A stretch of DNA of 53,938 nt from a virus: the IMG/VR virus record IMGVR_UViG_3300043353_000046, positions 1 through 53,938 of that record. The stretch is one strand, 5' to 3'. The notes under the pieces are model-generated. The model was not told the DNA's origin. It did no database searches and saw only the letters and a list, made by a program, of their open reading frames with translations. Shown here piece by piece: positions 7,799 through 15,703 of this stretch. Within the stretch, counting starts at the first letter, position 1. Each line of letters begins with the position of its first letter. Made by a program: the position numbers and the translations under genes.

Positions 7799-8158
7799 AT
7801 GAGAAACATCGACCTGAAGTGCCCGACGTGTGGGCATATTGTCCTCGACCACTTCCAACGCGCCAGCAGCGAGCCGCTTCCGTACTGTCGGGAGCGCACG
7901 ATGGACCCGCTAGTCCTCTGCGGCGCCCTCTATGAGCGCGTCTATCTGCCGACCAAGCGCAACACCGTCATCAGCGACGAGTGCGACATCGTAGTCCACC
8001 ACGGCATCTGCAACGAGGACGGCACACCTCGGCGCTATCGCTTCAAATCGGAGATGCGAGCAGAAGCTGCGCGCCGGGGACTCGAAAACCATGTCGTGCA
8101 TGACCCTGCGAGCCGAGGCAGCAGTGAAAACCGTGGTGTCACGAGTCGGTGGGTCTAG
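7799..8158 (+). CDS. Hypothetical zinc-ribbon protein
   Basis: A 119-residue protein. The N-terminus has CPTCGH at residues 8-13 and a second Cys region (YC at about 29-30, then LC near 40), which looks like a small zinc ribbon. The C-terminal half is charged and helical. It follows the portal gene after an AGGAGG ribosome binding site. Its role in the head gene block is unknown. Confidence 0.65.
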   Translation: MRNIDLKCPTCGHIVLDHFQRASSEPLPYCRERTMDPLVLCGALYERVYLPTKRNTVISDECDIVVHHGICNEDGTPRRYRFKSEMRAEAARRGLENHVVHDPASRGSSENRGVTSRWV

Positions 8159-8509
8159 GTGGAGCTGCTGGCGACCCTGGTGTATTTGCTGCTGGGGGCG
8201 TTGTCTGTCTTTTGTGCGTGGGGACTGGCGCTCCTCGCATGGGTCGGGCTCACCAGGACTTCTCGCTCAAACTGCTTCCTCTATGCGGTGACGCAATACG
8301 CCAGACAGGGCGGAGGCATTGTAGTCGTCCCCTCTCGCTTCGGCTGGTGGCCGCATTTCATGTGGAGTCCTGACGGGATTCTCTTCTACGAGTTCAATCC
8401 GACATGGGACAAGAAGCGCTGGCGGTTTCGGATTCCACCCATCCTGTTCACGGGGACGGTCAGGCAAACAGACTTGACCCGCTATCTGAAAGTCATCGGG
8501 AGATTCTAA
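8159..8509 (+). CDS. Hypothetical membrane protein
   Basis: A 116-residue protein with one long N-terminal membrane segment (about residues 3-30) and a Trp/Arg-rich, strand-forming C-terminal part. The GTG start at 8159 immediately follows the previous stop. A membrane protein inside the head gene block is unusual and may act during infection rather than in the virion. Confidence 0.6.
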   Translation: MELLATLVYLLLGALSVFCAWGLALLAWVGLTRTSRSNCFLYAVTQYARQGGGIVVVPSRFGWWPHFMWSPDGILFYEFNPTWDKKRWRFRIPPILFTGTVRQTDLTRYLKVIGRF

Positions 8510-8652
8510 TGGGGCTGCACTTCACGTTCGGTCGGGACTGCGATATCGCCAAGCTCCACGCGTGGATTACACGATTCACACTCACCACACTTCGCTGCCG
8601 AGGCTTCTTCATCGGCAACACCTTCATCGGCATCGTGCGCGCACGTAAGTAA
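8509..8652 (+). CDS. Small hypothetical protein
   Basis: A 47-residue basic protein. Its ATG overlaps the previous stop by one base (taATG), which fixes this start over a longer frame upstream. No family is recognised. Confidence 0.5.
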   Translation: MGLHFTFGRDCDIAKLHAWITRFTLTTLRCRGFFIGNTFIGIVRARK

Positions 8653-8699
8653 ACCGGAGGACCTCTCGTCCTCTCCTAACGTCATCAGGAGATACTCAC

Positions 8700-9791
8700 A
8701 TGGATTTGGAATCAGTAATTGCGGATGCAGTGTCGGACGCGAGCAGTGGCACCGGAGCGGACGAAGGTCTGGCCGATGCGGGCGATACGGGCACCGTTGT
8801 CGCGGACTCGACGCTCCCGGACGGGACAGCAGACGCAGAAGGCGCGGTCAAGGTCGACAACGCAGAGGGGGACACGCCGGTCGTCGAGAAGGATGAGAAG
8901 CCAGTCGTCGATGACCGCTCGGAAGCGGAAAAGCTGCTGGAAGCGGAAGGCATCAAGGCGCCGAAAGAGGGCGAGCGTGAGAACCGCATCCCCTACCACC
9001 GTCAGGTGAAGATTTTCGGCAACGCCCTCAAGAAGGTCGAGGCCCGTCACACCGCAGCACTGTCCGAGGTCACTGCCAAGGTCGCGGCTCAGGATGCGGA
9101 GCTGGTCAACTTCCGTCGCGCAGACTCGCTGGCGACCAAGGACCCCGACAAATACATGGAGGTCCTGGGGACCATCAATCCGGCGTTCAAGGCGTACACC
9201 AAGGCGGGTGCAGCGGCAGCGGAGGGCAAGCCTGCAGCAGGAGTGGCCGCCGCCAGCGAACTTGGCCCGAAGCCCGGCCCGGACATCAAGTACGCCGATG
9301 GCTCTACCGCATTCTCGCCCGAGCAGCTGGAGAAGCGCGACGAGTGGCTGATTCAGAATGCGGTGCTGAAAGCCAAGGACGCGGCCGAGGCTGCGGCGGA
9401 AGCCAAATACGGCCCCATCGCCAAGGAGTTCGCGACCTCTCGTGAGGGCCAGGAACGCCACAATCGCATCCTGGGCGTCATCCAGGCCGAACAGCAGCAC
9501 TGGGGCGAGGACTTCCCGAAGCCCGGTAGCGCCGAAGAGAAGGCCGTCAATGAGGCGCTCAAGGCCGACCCCAAACTATCGCTCCGTGGAGCCATCCACA
9601 AGGTGGTGATGGGGAACCTCAAGGCCAGCAAGACGAAGGTCCGAGAGGACGTCCTGAAGGAAATCAATGGCCGGAAAGGCGCGGCACAGGCGGCCCCGGC
9701 TGCCAAGAAGGTCGTCGCCAACCCCGATGAGGTGAGGTCGACCGAGGACGTCATCCGCGAAAGCCTTGCAGCAGCAGGACTTAGGGCGTAG
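8700..9791 (+). CDS. Putative capsid scaffold protein
   Basis: A 363-residue, very acidic, Ala/Glu/Lys-rich protein directly before the major capsid gene. The first 90 residues are low-complexity acidic, residues 95-160 contain a coiled-coil-like helix, and the C-terminus is a basic helix followed by a short helix that could bind the capsid protein. Length, composition and position match scaffolding proteins, which guide prohead assembly and then leave. There is no protease signature. An AGGAG site precedes the ATG. Confidence 0.75.
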   Translation: MDLESVIADAVSDASSGTGADEGLADAGDTGTVVADSTLPDGTADAEGAVKVDNAEGDTPVVEKDEKPVVDDRSEAEKLLEAEGIKAPKEGERENRIPYHRQVKIFGNALKKVEARHTAALSEVTAKVAAQDAELVNFRRADSLATKDPDKYMEVLGTINPAFKAYTKAGAAAAEGKPAAGVAAASELGPKPGPDIKYADGSTAFSPEQLEKRDEWLIQNAVLKAKDAAEAAAEAKYGPIAKEFATSREGQERHNRILGVIQAEQQHWGEDFPKPGSAEEKAVNEALKADPKLSLRGAIHKVVMGNLKASKTKVREDVLKEINGRKGAAQAAPAAKKVVANPDEVRSTEDVIRESLAAAGLRA

Positions 9792-9821
9792 GGTACCGTA
9801 AAGTGTAAGTCCGAACTGTCG

Positions 9822-9876
9822 CCCCATAGGGTCAAGGATTGTCACCTATTGACACTCCTGTACCCTATGGGGTACA
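9822..9876 (+). promoter_or_regulatory. Inverted repeats and sigma70-like promoter upstream of major capsid gene
   Basis: CCCCATAGGGT (9822-9832) is the exact reverse complement of ACCCTATGGGG (9862-9872). The right arm also sits in an 18-bp palindrome, TGTACCC-TATG-GGGTACA (9859-9876). Between them, TTGACA (9849-9854) is spaced 18 bases from TACATT (9873-9878), a good sigma70-type promoter. The palindrome covers the spacer, which suggests an operator or an RNA hairpin that controls capsid expression. Confidence 0.5.
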
Positions 9877-10001
9877 TTTGAATTGCGATTCGTTCCCGTA
9901 AGGAACTCGACTCCCGCCCCACCCCCGTTAAGGGATGCAGGCTGCTCGCCTGTAACTGAGCTTCGACGATTCAGTAACCCCTTTCACGGGAGATTCAGTT
10001 C
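9877..10001 (+). promoter_or_regulatory. Long structured leader of the major capsid gene
   Basis: The 125 bases between the promoter and the capsid start contain no gene. They include small hairpins (GTTCC-cgtaa-GGAAC near 9892-9906; GCAGG...CCTGT near 9938-9953). A long leader is typical of very highly expressed capsid genes. No riboswitch class is recognised. Confidence 0.35.
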
Positions 10002-10934
10002 ATGGCTCTTTCTATCAGTCAGATTGTGGCAGTGTCGTACCCTGCCGTCCTCGCGGAGATGCGCAAGCCGGCCAACCAGTGGGCGGAGTCCGCGTTCCTG
10101 CGCGAACTCGAACGCCAGGGTGGGCTCATCAAGAAGTCGCTCGGTGCGACGATTGAAGCGCCCCTCGACTACCAGCGCAACCCGAACGCCGGCTTCCTCG
10201 CCAGCGACATGCAGGCGACGTCGCTCTCGAAGACCGAAGTGCTGACCAGCGCGAGCTACAGCATCGCGGAGCTGTCGGCGCCCATCGTGTGGTCGAAGAA
10301 GGACGAAGTCCAGAACCCGAGCGAGAACCAGAAGATTGCCCTGGTCAAGTCGCTCCTGGAGAACGGCATCGAGTCCCACGACGACCTCATCGAGCAGTAC
10401 ATCTTCCAGACCTCGACCAACGGCTTCCTCGGGCTGCTCACGCACTGCCCGACGAACGGTCAGGGTTCGGACGGTGGCATCGACGCCTCGGTGAACGCCT
10501 TCTGGCGCTCACAGCAGGCCACCTACGTGGATGACACCGACATCGAAGCGGCGTTCACCACGGTGTGGAATGCCTGCGCCAAGGGGTCGGGCGCCAAGCT
10601 CGTCCCGACGCTGATGGTCTCGGACGGCCCGACGCAGGCGCTGTTCGAAGGCACGCAGCAGGCGAACCAGCGCTACGTCGACAGCCAGGAACTGAAGGCC
10701 GGCTTCAAGGTCCTCGGCTTCAAGACCTCGCGCTACGTGTTCAGCCAGTACGGGTCCACCTCGGTGTTCTTCCTCAACCCGAAGAACTTCCAGCTCGTCG
10801 CGAGCAAGGAGTATTTTCGGGACCGTGGCGACACGCAGGAGATTCCGAACGCCAACGGCTTCGTGACCAAAATCTACAGCGCGCTGCAGACCATCACGAA
10901 CAACCGCTCGCGTATCGGCTGCGCGCACCTGTAA
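10002..10934 (+). CDS. Major capsid protein
   Basis: A 310-residue protein after the scaffold gene, with its own long leader and promoter upstream and a strong terminator right after it, the pattern of a highly expressed coat protein. The sequence is balanced, soluble and cysteine-poor (two Cys), with a helical N-arm (residues 1-40) and alternating strands and helices consistent with an HK97-type fold. I could not confirm the fold without a structure or profile search. Codon use is strongly biased to GC-ending codons, consistent with high expression. Confidence 0.85.
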   Translation: MALSISQIVAVSYPAVLAEMRKPANQWAESAFLRELERQGGLIKKSLGATIEAPLDYQRNPNAGFLASDMQATSLSKTEVLTSASYSIAELSAPIVWSKKDEVQNPSENQKIALVKSLLENGIESHDDLIEQYIFQTSTNGFLGLLTHCPTNGQGSDGGIDASVNAFWRSQQATYVDDTDIEAAFTTVWNACAKGSGAKLVPTLMVSDGPTQALFEGTQQANQRYVDSQELKAGFKVLGFKTSRYVFSQYGSTSVFFLNPKNFQLVASKEYFRDRGDTQEIPNANGFVTKIYSALQTITNNRSRIGCAHL

Positions 10935-10942
10935 GGGGTACC

Positions 10943-10976
10943 GGGGACTGGCATGAGCTAGTCCCCAACTTTTTTC
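10943..10976 (+). terminator. Intrinsic terminator after major capsid gene
   Basis: GGGGACT (10943-10949) pairs perfectly with AGTCCCC (10960-10966) around a 10-base loop. It is followed by AAC and six T residues. Confidence 0.85.
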
Positions 10977-10996
10977 TCGGTTGAGGGAGTTTCACT

Positions 10997-11482
10997 ATGG
11001 CAGCTATGTATCTCACCGGCGCACCCCTTGGGTCCGTTGGTATTCCGGGACAGGTCGACAGCGCGGCTCGGGTGGCGCTCGGCACGCGGTGCTTCGGCGT
11101 GGACCCGCTCGGCAACACGGCGGAGTTCATCTACCTGCAGGGTGTCGCGTCCACTATCGCCGGGTCCGTTGTGACCTTCGACGAGGCGGGGCAGACCCTG
11201 CTCATCGCGGCTGGCGCGGTCGGGCCGGTGGCGGTGGCGCTCGGTATCGTGACGGCGGGTCTGTTCGGCTGGTACGGCATCGCGGGAACCTTCCCGACTG
11301 ATGTGGTCGCCAACTGCGCGGACAACGCGGCCATCGGGCGCGAGACCACGGACGGCAAGGTTGGAGACGGAGCGGCCTCGGGCAACTTCATCTTCGGTGC
11401 GGTCAGCCGGGCGGCCACGACTGCGGCGGCGGTCGTGAACTGCCAGTTCCTCTACGGCACGGTCAACGGCAAGTCGGCGTAA
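10997..11482 (+). CDS. Putative capsid decoration or minor head protein
   Basis: A 161-residue Ala/Gly/Val-rich, strand-forming protein lying between two intrinsic terminators just after the major capsid gene. It has its own transcription unit features, and its composition resembles surface head proteins that cement the shell. No specific family is recognised, so the role is inferred from position and composition. Confidence 0.6.
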   Translation: MAAMYLTGAPLGSVGIPGQVDSAARVALGTRCFGVDPLGNTAEFIYLQGVASTIAGSVVTFDEAGQTLLIAAGAVGPVAVALGIVTAGLFGWYGIAGTFPTDVVANCADNAAIGRETTDGKVGDGAASGNFIFGAVSRAATTAAAVVNCQFLYGTVNGKSA

Positions 11483-11516
11483 TCGGGTCGGGTCCTTTCG
11501 GGGACACGTTGAATCA

Positions 11517-11551
11517 GGGTCTAGGCTTCAAGGAAGTCTAGACCCTTTCTT
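11517..11551 (+). terminator. Intrinsic terminator
   Basis: GGGTCTAG (11517-11524) pairs with CTAGACCC (11538-11545). Extra pairing GCTTC/GAAG extends into the loop, and the stem is followed by TTTCTT. Confidence 0.8.
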
Positions 11552-11569
11552 CCACAGGGAGTAATTCAC

Positions 11570-11995
11570 ATGGCAGGTGCAATTCGTCGGGGTCCGGCTC
11601 CGTGGCTCAAGGCCGGCATTCGTGCGGCCGGCGCCATCGTCAGCTCGGGCGGAAAACTCGGATATTCGACCGGCGCGGGTGGCGCGGTCACGCAGCTCAC
11701 GGACAAAGCAACTGGCGTCACGCTGAGCAAGCTGTCGGGCGCCATCACCATGAACGGTGCGGCTCTCGCGGCGGGTGCGGAAGCGACGTTCGTGGTCACC
11801 AACACCCTCATCGGGGCGGGCGACGTCGTGGTGGTCTGCCATGCGTCGGCGGGCACCAGCGGTGCGTATCTCGTCCAGGCCAGTGCGCTGGTCGCAGGCG
11901 CGTCCTTCAGCATCACGGTCAGCAACGTCAGCGCGGGCTCGCTGTCGGAGGCCATCGTCCTCAACTACGTCATCATCAAAGGCGTCTCGGCGTAA
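11570..11995 (+). CDS. Putative phage head surface / structural protein
   Basis: A 141-residue Ala/Gly/Ser/Thr/Val-rich strand protein. It contains the run VTQLTDKATGVTLSKLSGAI and a C-terminal SVSAGSLSEAIVLNYVIIK-like pattern. I recognise both as features of a small structural protein widespread in phages and prophages next to capsid genes. Its exact function is not established; a decoration or fibre-like head protein is likely. It is flanked on both sides by terminators. Confidence 0.65.
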   Translation: MAGAIRRGPAPWLKAGIRAAGAIVSSGGKLGYSTGAGGAVTQLTDKATGVTLSKLSGAITMNGAALAAGAEATFVVTNTLIGAGDVVVVCHASAGTSGAYLVQASALVAGASFSITVSNVSAGSLSEAIVLNYVIIKGVSA

Positions 11996-12009
11996 GAGCA
12001 AGTCGTGGT

Positions 12010-12050
12010 GAGGAACGGGGCCGATAAGACCCCGCTCCTCGCTTTTCTTT
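12010..12050 (+). terminator. Intrinsic terminator
   Basis: GAGGA-a-CGGGG (12010-12020) pairs with CCCCG-c-TCCTC (about 12030-12040). It is followed by GCTTTTCTTT. Confidence 0.8.
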
Positions 12051-12064
12051 AACCGGGGTGGGTC

Positions 12065-12931
12065 ATGAACAACTCTCGTCTTCCCAGCGATACCTTCGCG
12101 GGACTCCTCAATGAAATGCGTGCGGCGTCGACAGCGGGCGGGGGCCAAGCCCTCACCACGACGGCCCAGGTGATTGGCTTCCCTGGTGGGACCTCGCATG
12201 TGAGTTTGTATGCGCGGAACTTCTCGACGGCGGTTGTCGCGAAGGTGGCGCTGAATCCGTATCTGCTGATTCTGAAGTCAGCGGATGCGCTGGCGAGCGC
12301 GACTGACTACTCCAGTGCCGCGCAGAACAATCCCGTTGGCACGGGAGCGATTCTGAGTGCGCTCGGCACGCTGGCGAATGGGTCTGCGTTGTATGTCGGG
12401 TCGCATGTGCCGTTCAGAGGCATCGCGGTCGACGTGCTGGCCGGCTCGGTCAACGCGAATGCCTCGGTCATGACGGCTTCCTACTGGAATGGGAGTGGCT
12501 GGGCTGCGACCACAGGCTTTACTGATGGCACAGCGTCGGCGGGTGCGACGTTCGCGCAGGACGGAAAGATTGTCTGGACCGTCCCGAGTGATTGGGCCAA
12601 GGTGCAGTTGTCGCAGACGGTGAACCCGGCTCCGCAGAATCCGCCGAGCACGCCGACACTCATCGGCACGCTCCTGCCCTACAACGACAAGACGCAATAT
12701 TGGGCGCGCATTTCGGTGAGCGCAGCGCTGAGTGCGACGGTCATCGCCAGCACGCTGTATGCGCTGAATCGGTCGACGGCGTATGCCGAGATGACCGAGG
12801 GCTCGTTCCTGCAGTTCAGGACGACCAATCGGCCGGGCGGCACCTCCTGCGTGGAAGTGCTGACCGATGCGGGGACAGCCAACCTGATTGCCAACGTCTA
12901 CACCGACAACCCGATGGGAGTGTTCAAGTGA
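12065..12931 (+). CDS. Hypothetical virion protein
   Basis: A 288-residue strand-rich protein with many Ser/Thr/Ala/Asn residues and aromatic-tipped repeats (YWNGSGWAA and similar). This resembles jelly-roll or carbohydrate-binding phage surface proteins. It begins a new transcript after the triple-terminator region. Its stop overlaps the GTG start of the next gene by 3 bases. A head fibre or tail-associated role is inferred from context. Confidence 0.6.
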   Translation: MNNSRLPSDTFAGLLNEMRAASTAGGGQALTTTAQVIGFPGGTSHVSLYARNFSTAVVAKVALNPYLLILKSADALASATDYSSAAQNNPVGTGAILSALGTLANGSALYVGSHVPFRGIAVDVLAGSVNANASVMTASYWNGSGWAATTGFTDGTASAGATFAQDGKIVWTVPSDWAKVQLSQTVNPAPQNPPSTPTLIGTLLPYNDKTQYWARISVSAALSATVIASTLYALNRSTAYAEMTEGSFLQFRTTNRPGGTSCVEVLTDAGTANLIANVYTDNPMGVFK

Positions 12932-13731
12932 AGGCTTTCCTGAACCGGCTGCTGCCGTTCTGTGTCGCGTTCTCGCTGCTGGCGGGCGTCACCGTCGCTC
13001 AACAGTCGGGTGGAGGTGGAAGCGGCGGAGCTTCGCTGAACGCCCCCCATACGTGGTCGGGGATGCAGACCTTCTCGGGTGGAGCTACCGCGACGACATA
13101 CACGTTCACGAGTGGGTCGCTCTTCACGGAGATTGGCAACGGCCAAGTGGCGGTCACCGACAGCACGGGAACCTCGTTCTCGAACTTTCTGTTCGGGCAC
13201 CAGAATACGTGGCCGAAATTGGTGTCAGCGGCCAACCGGATTCAACTGGCGCGACAGGACAACGCCTCGGGCGTGGCCCTGGGGTTCAGTGGGACGACGG
13301 TCGCGGGCAGCTGCACGGCCGGGGACTTCTTCATCGCCAGTACGGGGCTCGCTCAGGTGTGTGCAGCCTCCACCGTGTATGAGCCGTTTGGAGTCGTGGC
13401 GCCCCCGGCGTCGGTGACGTCAGGAACCACGCCCTCGGTGTCGCCGGTCAACGCCAACACTTTGAGCGGAGGGACTGCGTCCTTTCGCGTGAATGTGGGA
13501 ACAGGCGGGTCTGCTACGCAAATCTCGTTCTCGCTGACCGCTGCTCCGGTGGGCTGGAACTGTTCGGCCACCAATCTGACGGCGATGGCCGCGCATGTCG
13601 CGAACACGCGCGTCGTGCAGTTGTCGGGCTCGACCACCGCTATCGTGCTGGAGAGTCAGACGATTAGCACAGGCGCGGCGGTGGCATTTGCGGCCTCGGA
13701 TATCGTGGCGGTGACCTGCTCCGCCTTTTAA
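12928..13731 (+). CDS. Hypothetical protein with signal peptide, virion-module
   Basis: A 267-residue protein starting at GTG 12928, overlapping the previous stop. The first 22 residues are a classical signal peptide (MKAFLNRLLPF, then a hydrophobic core ending VTVAQQ). After this come a Gly/Ser linker and then a long Ser/Thr/Gly-rich beta structure like that of tail fibre or surface proteins. A secretion signal on a protein encoded between head and tail genes is unusual. It may be exported to the host envelope rather than packed in the virion. No family is recognised. Confidence 0.65.
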   Translation: MKAFLNRLLPFCVAFSLLAGVTVAQQSGGGGSGGASLNAPHTWSGMQTFSGGATATTYTFTSGSLFTEIGNGQVAVTDSTGTSFSNFLFGHQNTWPKLVSAANRIQLARQDNASGVALGFSGTTVAGSCTAGDFFIASTGLAQVCAASTVYEPFGVVAPPASVTSGTTPSVSPVNANTLSGGTASFRVNVGTGGSATQISFSLTAAPVGWNCSATNLTAMAAHVANTRVVQLSGSTTAIVLESQTISTGAAVAFAASDIVAVTCSAF

Positions 13732-13836
13732 GTGCTCTCTCGGGGGCGGCAATCCCGCTGCCTCCATCCTCGGCTGACTGGAGTCCAAATAACCCAGAAG
13801 GCCATCCTGCTCCTGCAGGAGAAAGCGACCACGACC

Positions 13837-14385
13837 ATGAGTGAAGATTCGACTCCCGGCGCAGCCATCACGATGTCAGGTGCGGAACTGGGGAAGGCGA
13901 TTGCCGAAGGCATTGCCGGCGCCACACCCCGCAAGGTCACGTTTGGTGAGTTCGCTCGCCGGCCCGACCCCATCTACCATCCGCTCGGCAAACAGGGTCC
14001 GCAGATGAAGCGGCCGTACTTCCAGAACGGCGTGAAGTTGGAGTACGCGAGCACGCACGACAAGGAAATCGCGCTCCTCAATCGCATCACCCACTCGGGC
14101 CGGTATATCGACCGGCTGGTGGAGGTGGTGGTCGCGCAGGACGGGGCTGACGACACCATCGATATCCGGTTCAGCAACAAGACCCCGGACATGCAGATTG
14201 AGCTGAAAGGCCACTGCCGGAACTTCCTCGACATGCTCCAGCAGATTGTCGACGCGCAGGAGATGGAGGACCTCGAAGAGGAGGAGCGGAAGTCCACCAG
14301 CAAGCCGGGTCGGGTGAGCGTGCCGAAGCAGTTTGGCAACAGCAAAGCGACCCAGGCCGCGTACGACGCAGCGAACAGCAAGTAA
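13837..14385 (+). CDS. Hypothetical protein, head-tail module
   Basis: A 182-residue soluble protein. The frame is open from 13732, but the upstream part is unlike coding sequence here, and the ATG at 13837 follows an AGGAGA site, though at a long spacing. Residues 30-145 contain conserved-looking segments (RKVTFGEFARR, HSGRYIDRLVEVVV), and the C-terminus is acidic then basic. It lies in the block between the virion surface genes and the tail adaptor, and its function is unknown. Confidence 0.6.
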   Translation: MSEDSTPGAAITMSGAELGKAIAEGIAGATPRKVTFGEFARRPDPIYHPLGKQGPQMKRPYFQNGVKLEYASTHDKEIALLNRITHSGRYIDRLVEVVVAQDGADDTIDIRFSNKTPDMQIELKGHCRNFLDMLQQIVDAQEMEDLEEEERKSTSKPGRVSVPKQFGNSKATQAAYDAANSK

Positions 14386-14396
14386 GGAGTCAGCCG

Positions 14397-14666
14397 ATGC
14401 CTCTCATGCAAGGGTCGAGTAGCGGGACAGTGGGCGAGAACGTGAAAACGCTCATGCGTGAGGGGCGTCCGCAAGACCAGTCTGTGGCGATTGCGCTCAA
14501 GACGGCAGGCAAGAGTAAGCCGGGGATGAAGAAGAAGCCGCTGGCGCTCAAGCGAGTGCCGAAGGTCAAGCTGGCGCCCGCTGCCGCGCCTCAGCTCCGA
14601 GATGCAGCACAGATGAACGCGGCCTCACCGCTGGTGAAGACGCTGATGTCGCGGAAGGATGTGTAG
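14397..14666 (+). CDS. Small basic phage protein (DUF6496-like)
   Basis: An 89-residue Lys-rich protein. Its N-terminus, GSSSGTVGENVKTLMREG followed by a QSVAIAL segment, matches the short helical motif found in many small phage proteins annotated as DUF6496-like. The role is unknown; a basic DNA- or head-associated protein is plausible. The next gene begins with a related motif, so the two look like tandem paralogues. Confidence 0.65.
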   Translation: MPLMQGSSSGTVGENVKTLMREGRPQDQSVAIALKTAGKSKPGMKKKPLALKRVPKVKLAPAAAPQLRDAAQMNAASPLVKTLMSRKDV

Positions 14667-14667
14667 G

Positions 14668-15018
14668 GTGTTGAAAGGCAACTCGAAAGGCATCATGGGC
14701 GAGAACGTGCGCGAGGCCAAGAAGAAGGGGCTGAGTGAACGGGACGCGGTGCTCGTGAGCATGAAGAACAGCAAGAAGGACAAGAAGTCCTCGAACATCG
14801 CGGAGTCGTCGTCGCACGGGGACTATCCGTATAGCTCGCGTCTCGACCTCGACCACGAGATGCTGGAGAAGCTGGGCATCGACAAGATGCCGAAGCACGG
14901 GGCGCCGGTCACCATCCACGCCAAGGGCAAGGTGCATCGGACCTCTGAGGACACGAACAGCGACGGCAAGACGCGGCGGAGCATGACCGTGCAGATGACC
15001 CACATGAAGGTGAAGTGA
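14668..15018 (+). CDS. Paralogue of the preceding small basic protein
   Basis: A 116-residue protein beginning GNSKGIMGENVREAKKKG shortly after its start, which aligns with GSSSGTVGENVKTLMREG of the upstream gene. I chose GTG 14668, with AAGGA 8 bases before it, over ATG 14659, because it gives the better alignment with the paralogue. The C-terminal half is different: a strand-rich region with HAKGKVHRTSEDTNSDGK. The function is unknown. Confidence 0.6.
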   Translation: MLKGNSKGIMGENVREAKKKGLSERDAVLVSMKNSKKDKKSSNIAESSSHGDYPYSSRLDLDHEMLEKLGIDKMPKHGAPVTIHAKGKVHRTSEDTNSDGKTRRSMTVQMTHMKVK

Positions 15019-15019
15019 G

Positions 15020-15703
15020 ATGACGTTCACGGACATCGTCAATGAAATCGCTGACCGTTGCGACCTCACCAGTGCGACAGCGCTGACCCGCATCGGCCGC
15101 GAGGTCAATGAGGCGTATCGGTGGCTGGCGAGTTCGATTGGGTTCTCGACGATTCAGTTCGTGCCGGGCGTGACCGCGTCCACGACCATCGGCAATCGCA
15201 ATCTGGTGTTTGGCGCGTCAGGCACCAAGGTCGAAAAGATTCTGTCCGTGTACAACGCGGCGTTCAACCCGCCGCAGGTGCTGGACCAGCTCACGATGGA
15301 CCAGATGCGCAATCAGATGCTCGGCACGGACCCGCCGCAGCAGTACGCGATTGAGTTGATGGGCGACCACACGGTGACGATTTACCTCGGGAGCGTGCCG
15401 GCGACGGTGTATGCGCTGACCGCTGACGTGCTGTCGAATCTCACAGACCTGTCGGGCACTCAAGTGCCGGCGTTTGCCGAGGACTACCACGACATCCTGG
15501 TCTACGGACCTCTCGGGCTTGAGTACAACCGGATGGAGAAGCCCGATATGGGGCGGATTTACAACTTCGAGGATGAGCGGAGGCCCGGACTGTTTCAGGT
15601 CCGCGCAAGCCAGCTCCGCTACTACATCGCGAAGAGTGCGTATCTGGATATTTATCAGGCGCGGACAGGTGGCATCTCGTTCCCTGTGCCGCTGGTGAGC
15701 TAA
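15020..15703 (+). CDS. Putative head-to-tail adaptor (gp11/tubular A-like)
   Basis: A 227-residue protein whose helical N-terminus (TFTDIVNEIADRC, then EVNEAYRWLA) and following beta region resemble adaptor proteins of podoviruses, which bind under the portal and receive the nozzle. The large tail gene directly downstream, in the T7-like order adaptor then nozzle, supports this. The length fits the family (about 200 residues). The assignment is by pattern and synteny. Confidence 0.7.
   Translation: MTFTDIVNEIADRCDLTSATALTRIGREVNEAYRWLASSIGFSTIQFVPGVTASTTIGNRNLVFGASGTKVEKILSVYNAAFNPPQVLDQLTMDQMRNQMLGTDPPQQYAIELMGDHTVTIYLGSVPATVYALTADVLSNLTDLSGTQVPAFAEDYHDILVYGPLGLEYNRMEKPDMGRIYNFEDERRPGLFQVRASQLRYYIAKSAYLDIYQARTGGISFPVPLVS

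Noticed and set aside
8712-9500. 262-codon minus-strand frame opposite the scaffold gene
   Set aside because: Reverse reading of an Ala/Glu/Lys-rich gene; composition is an artefact and there is no family match.
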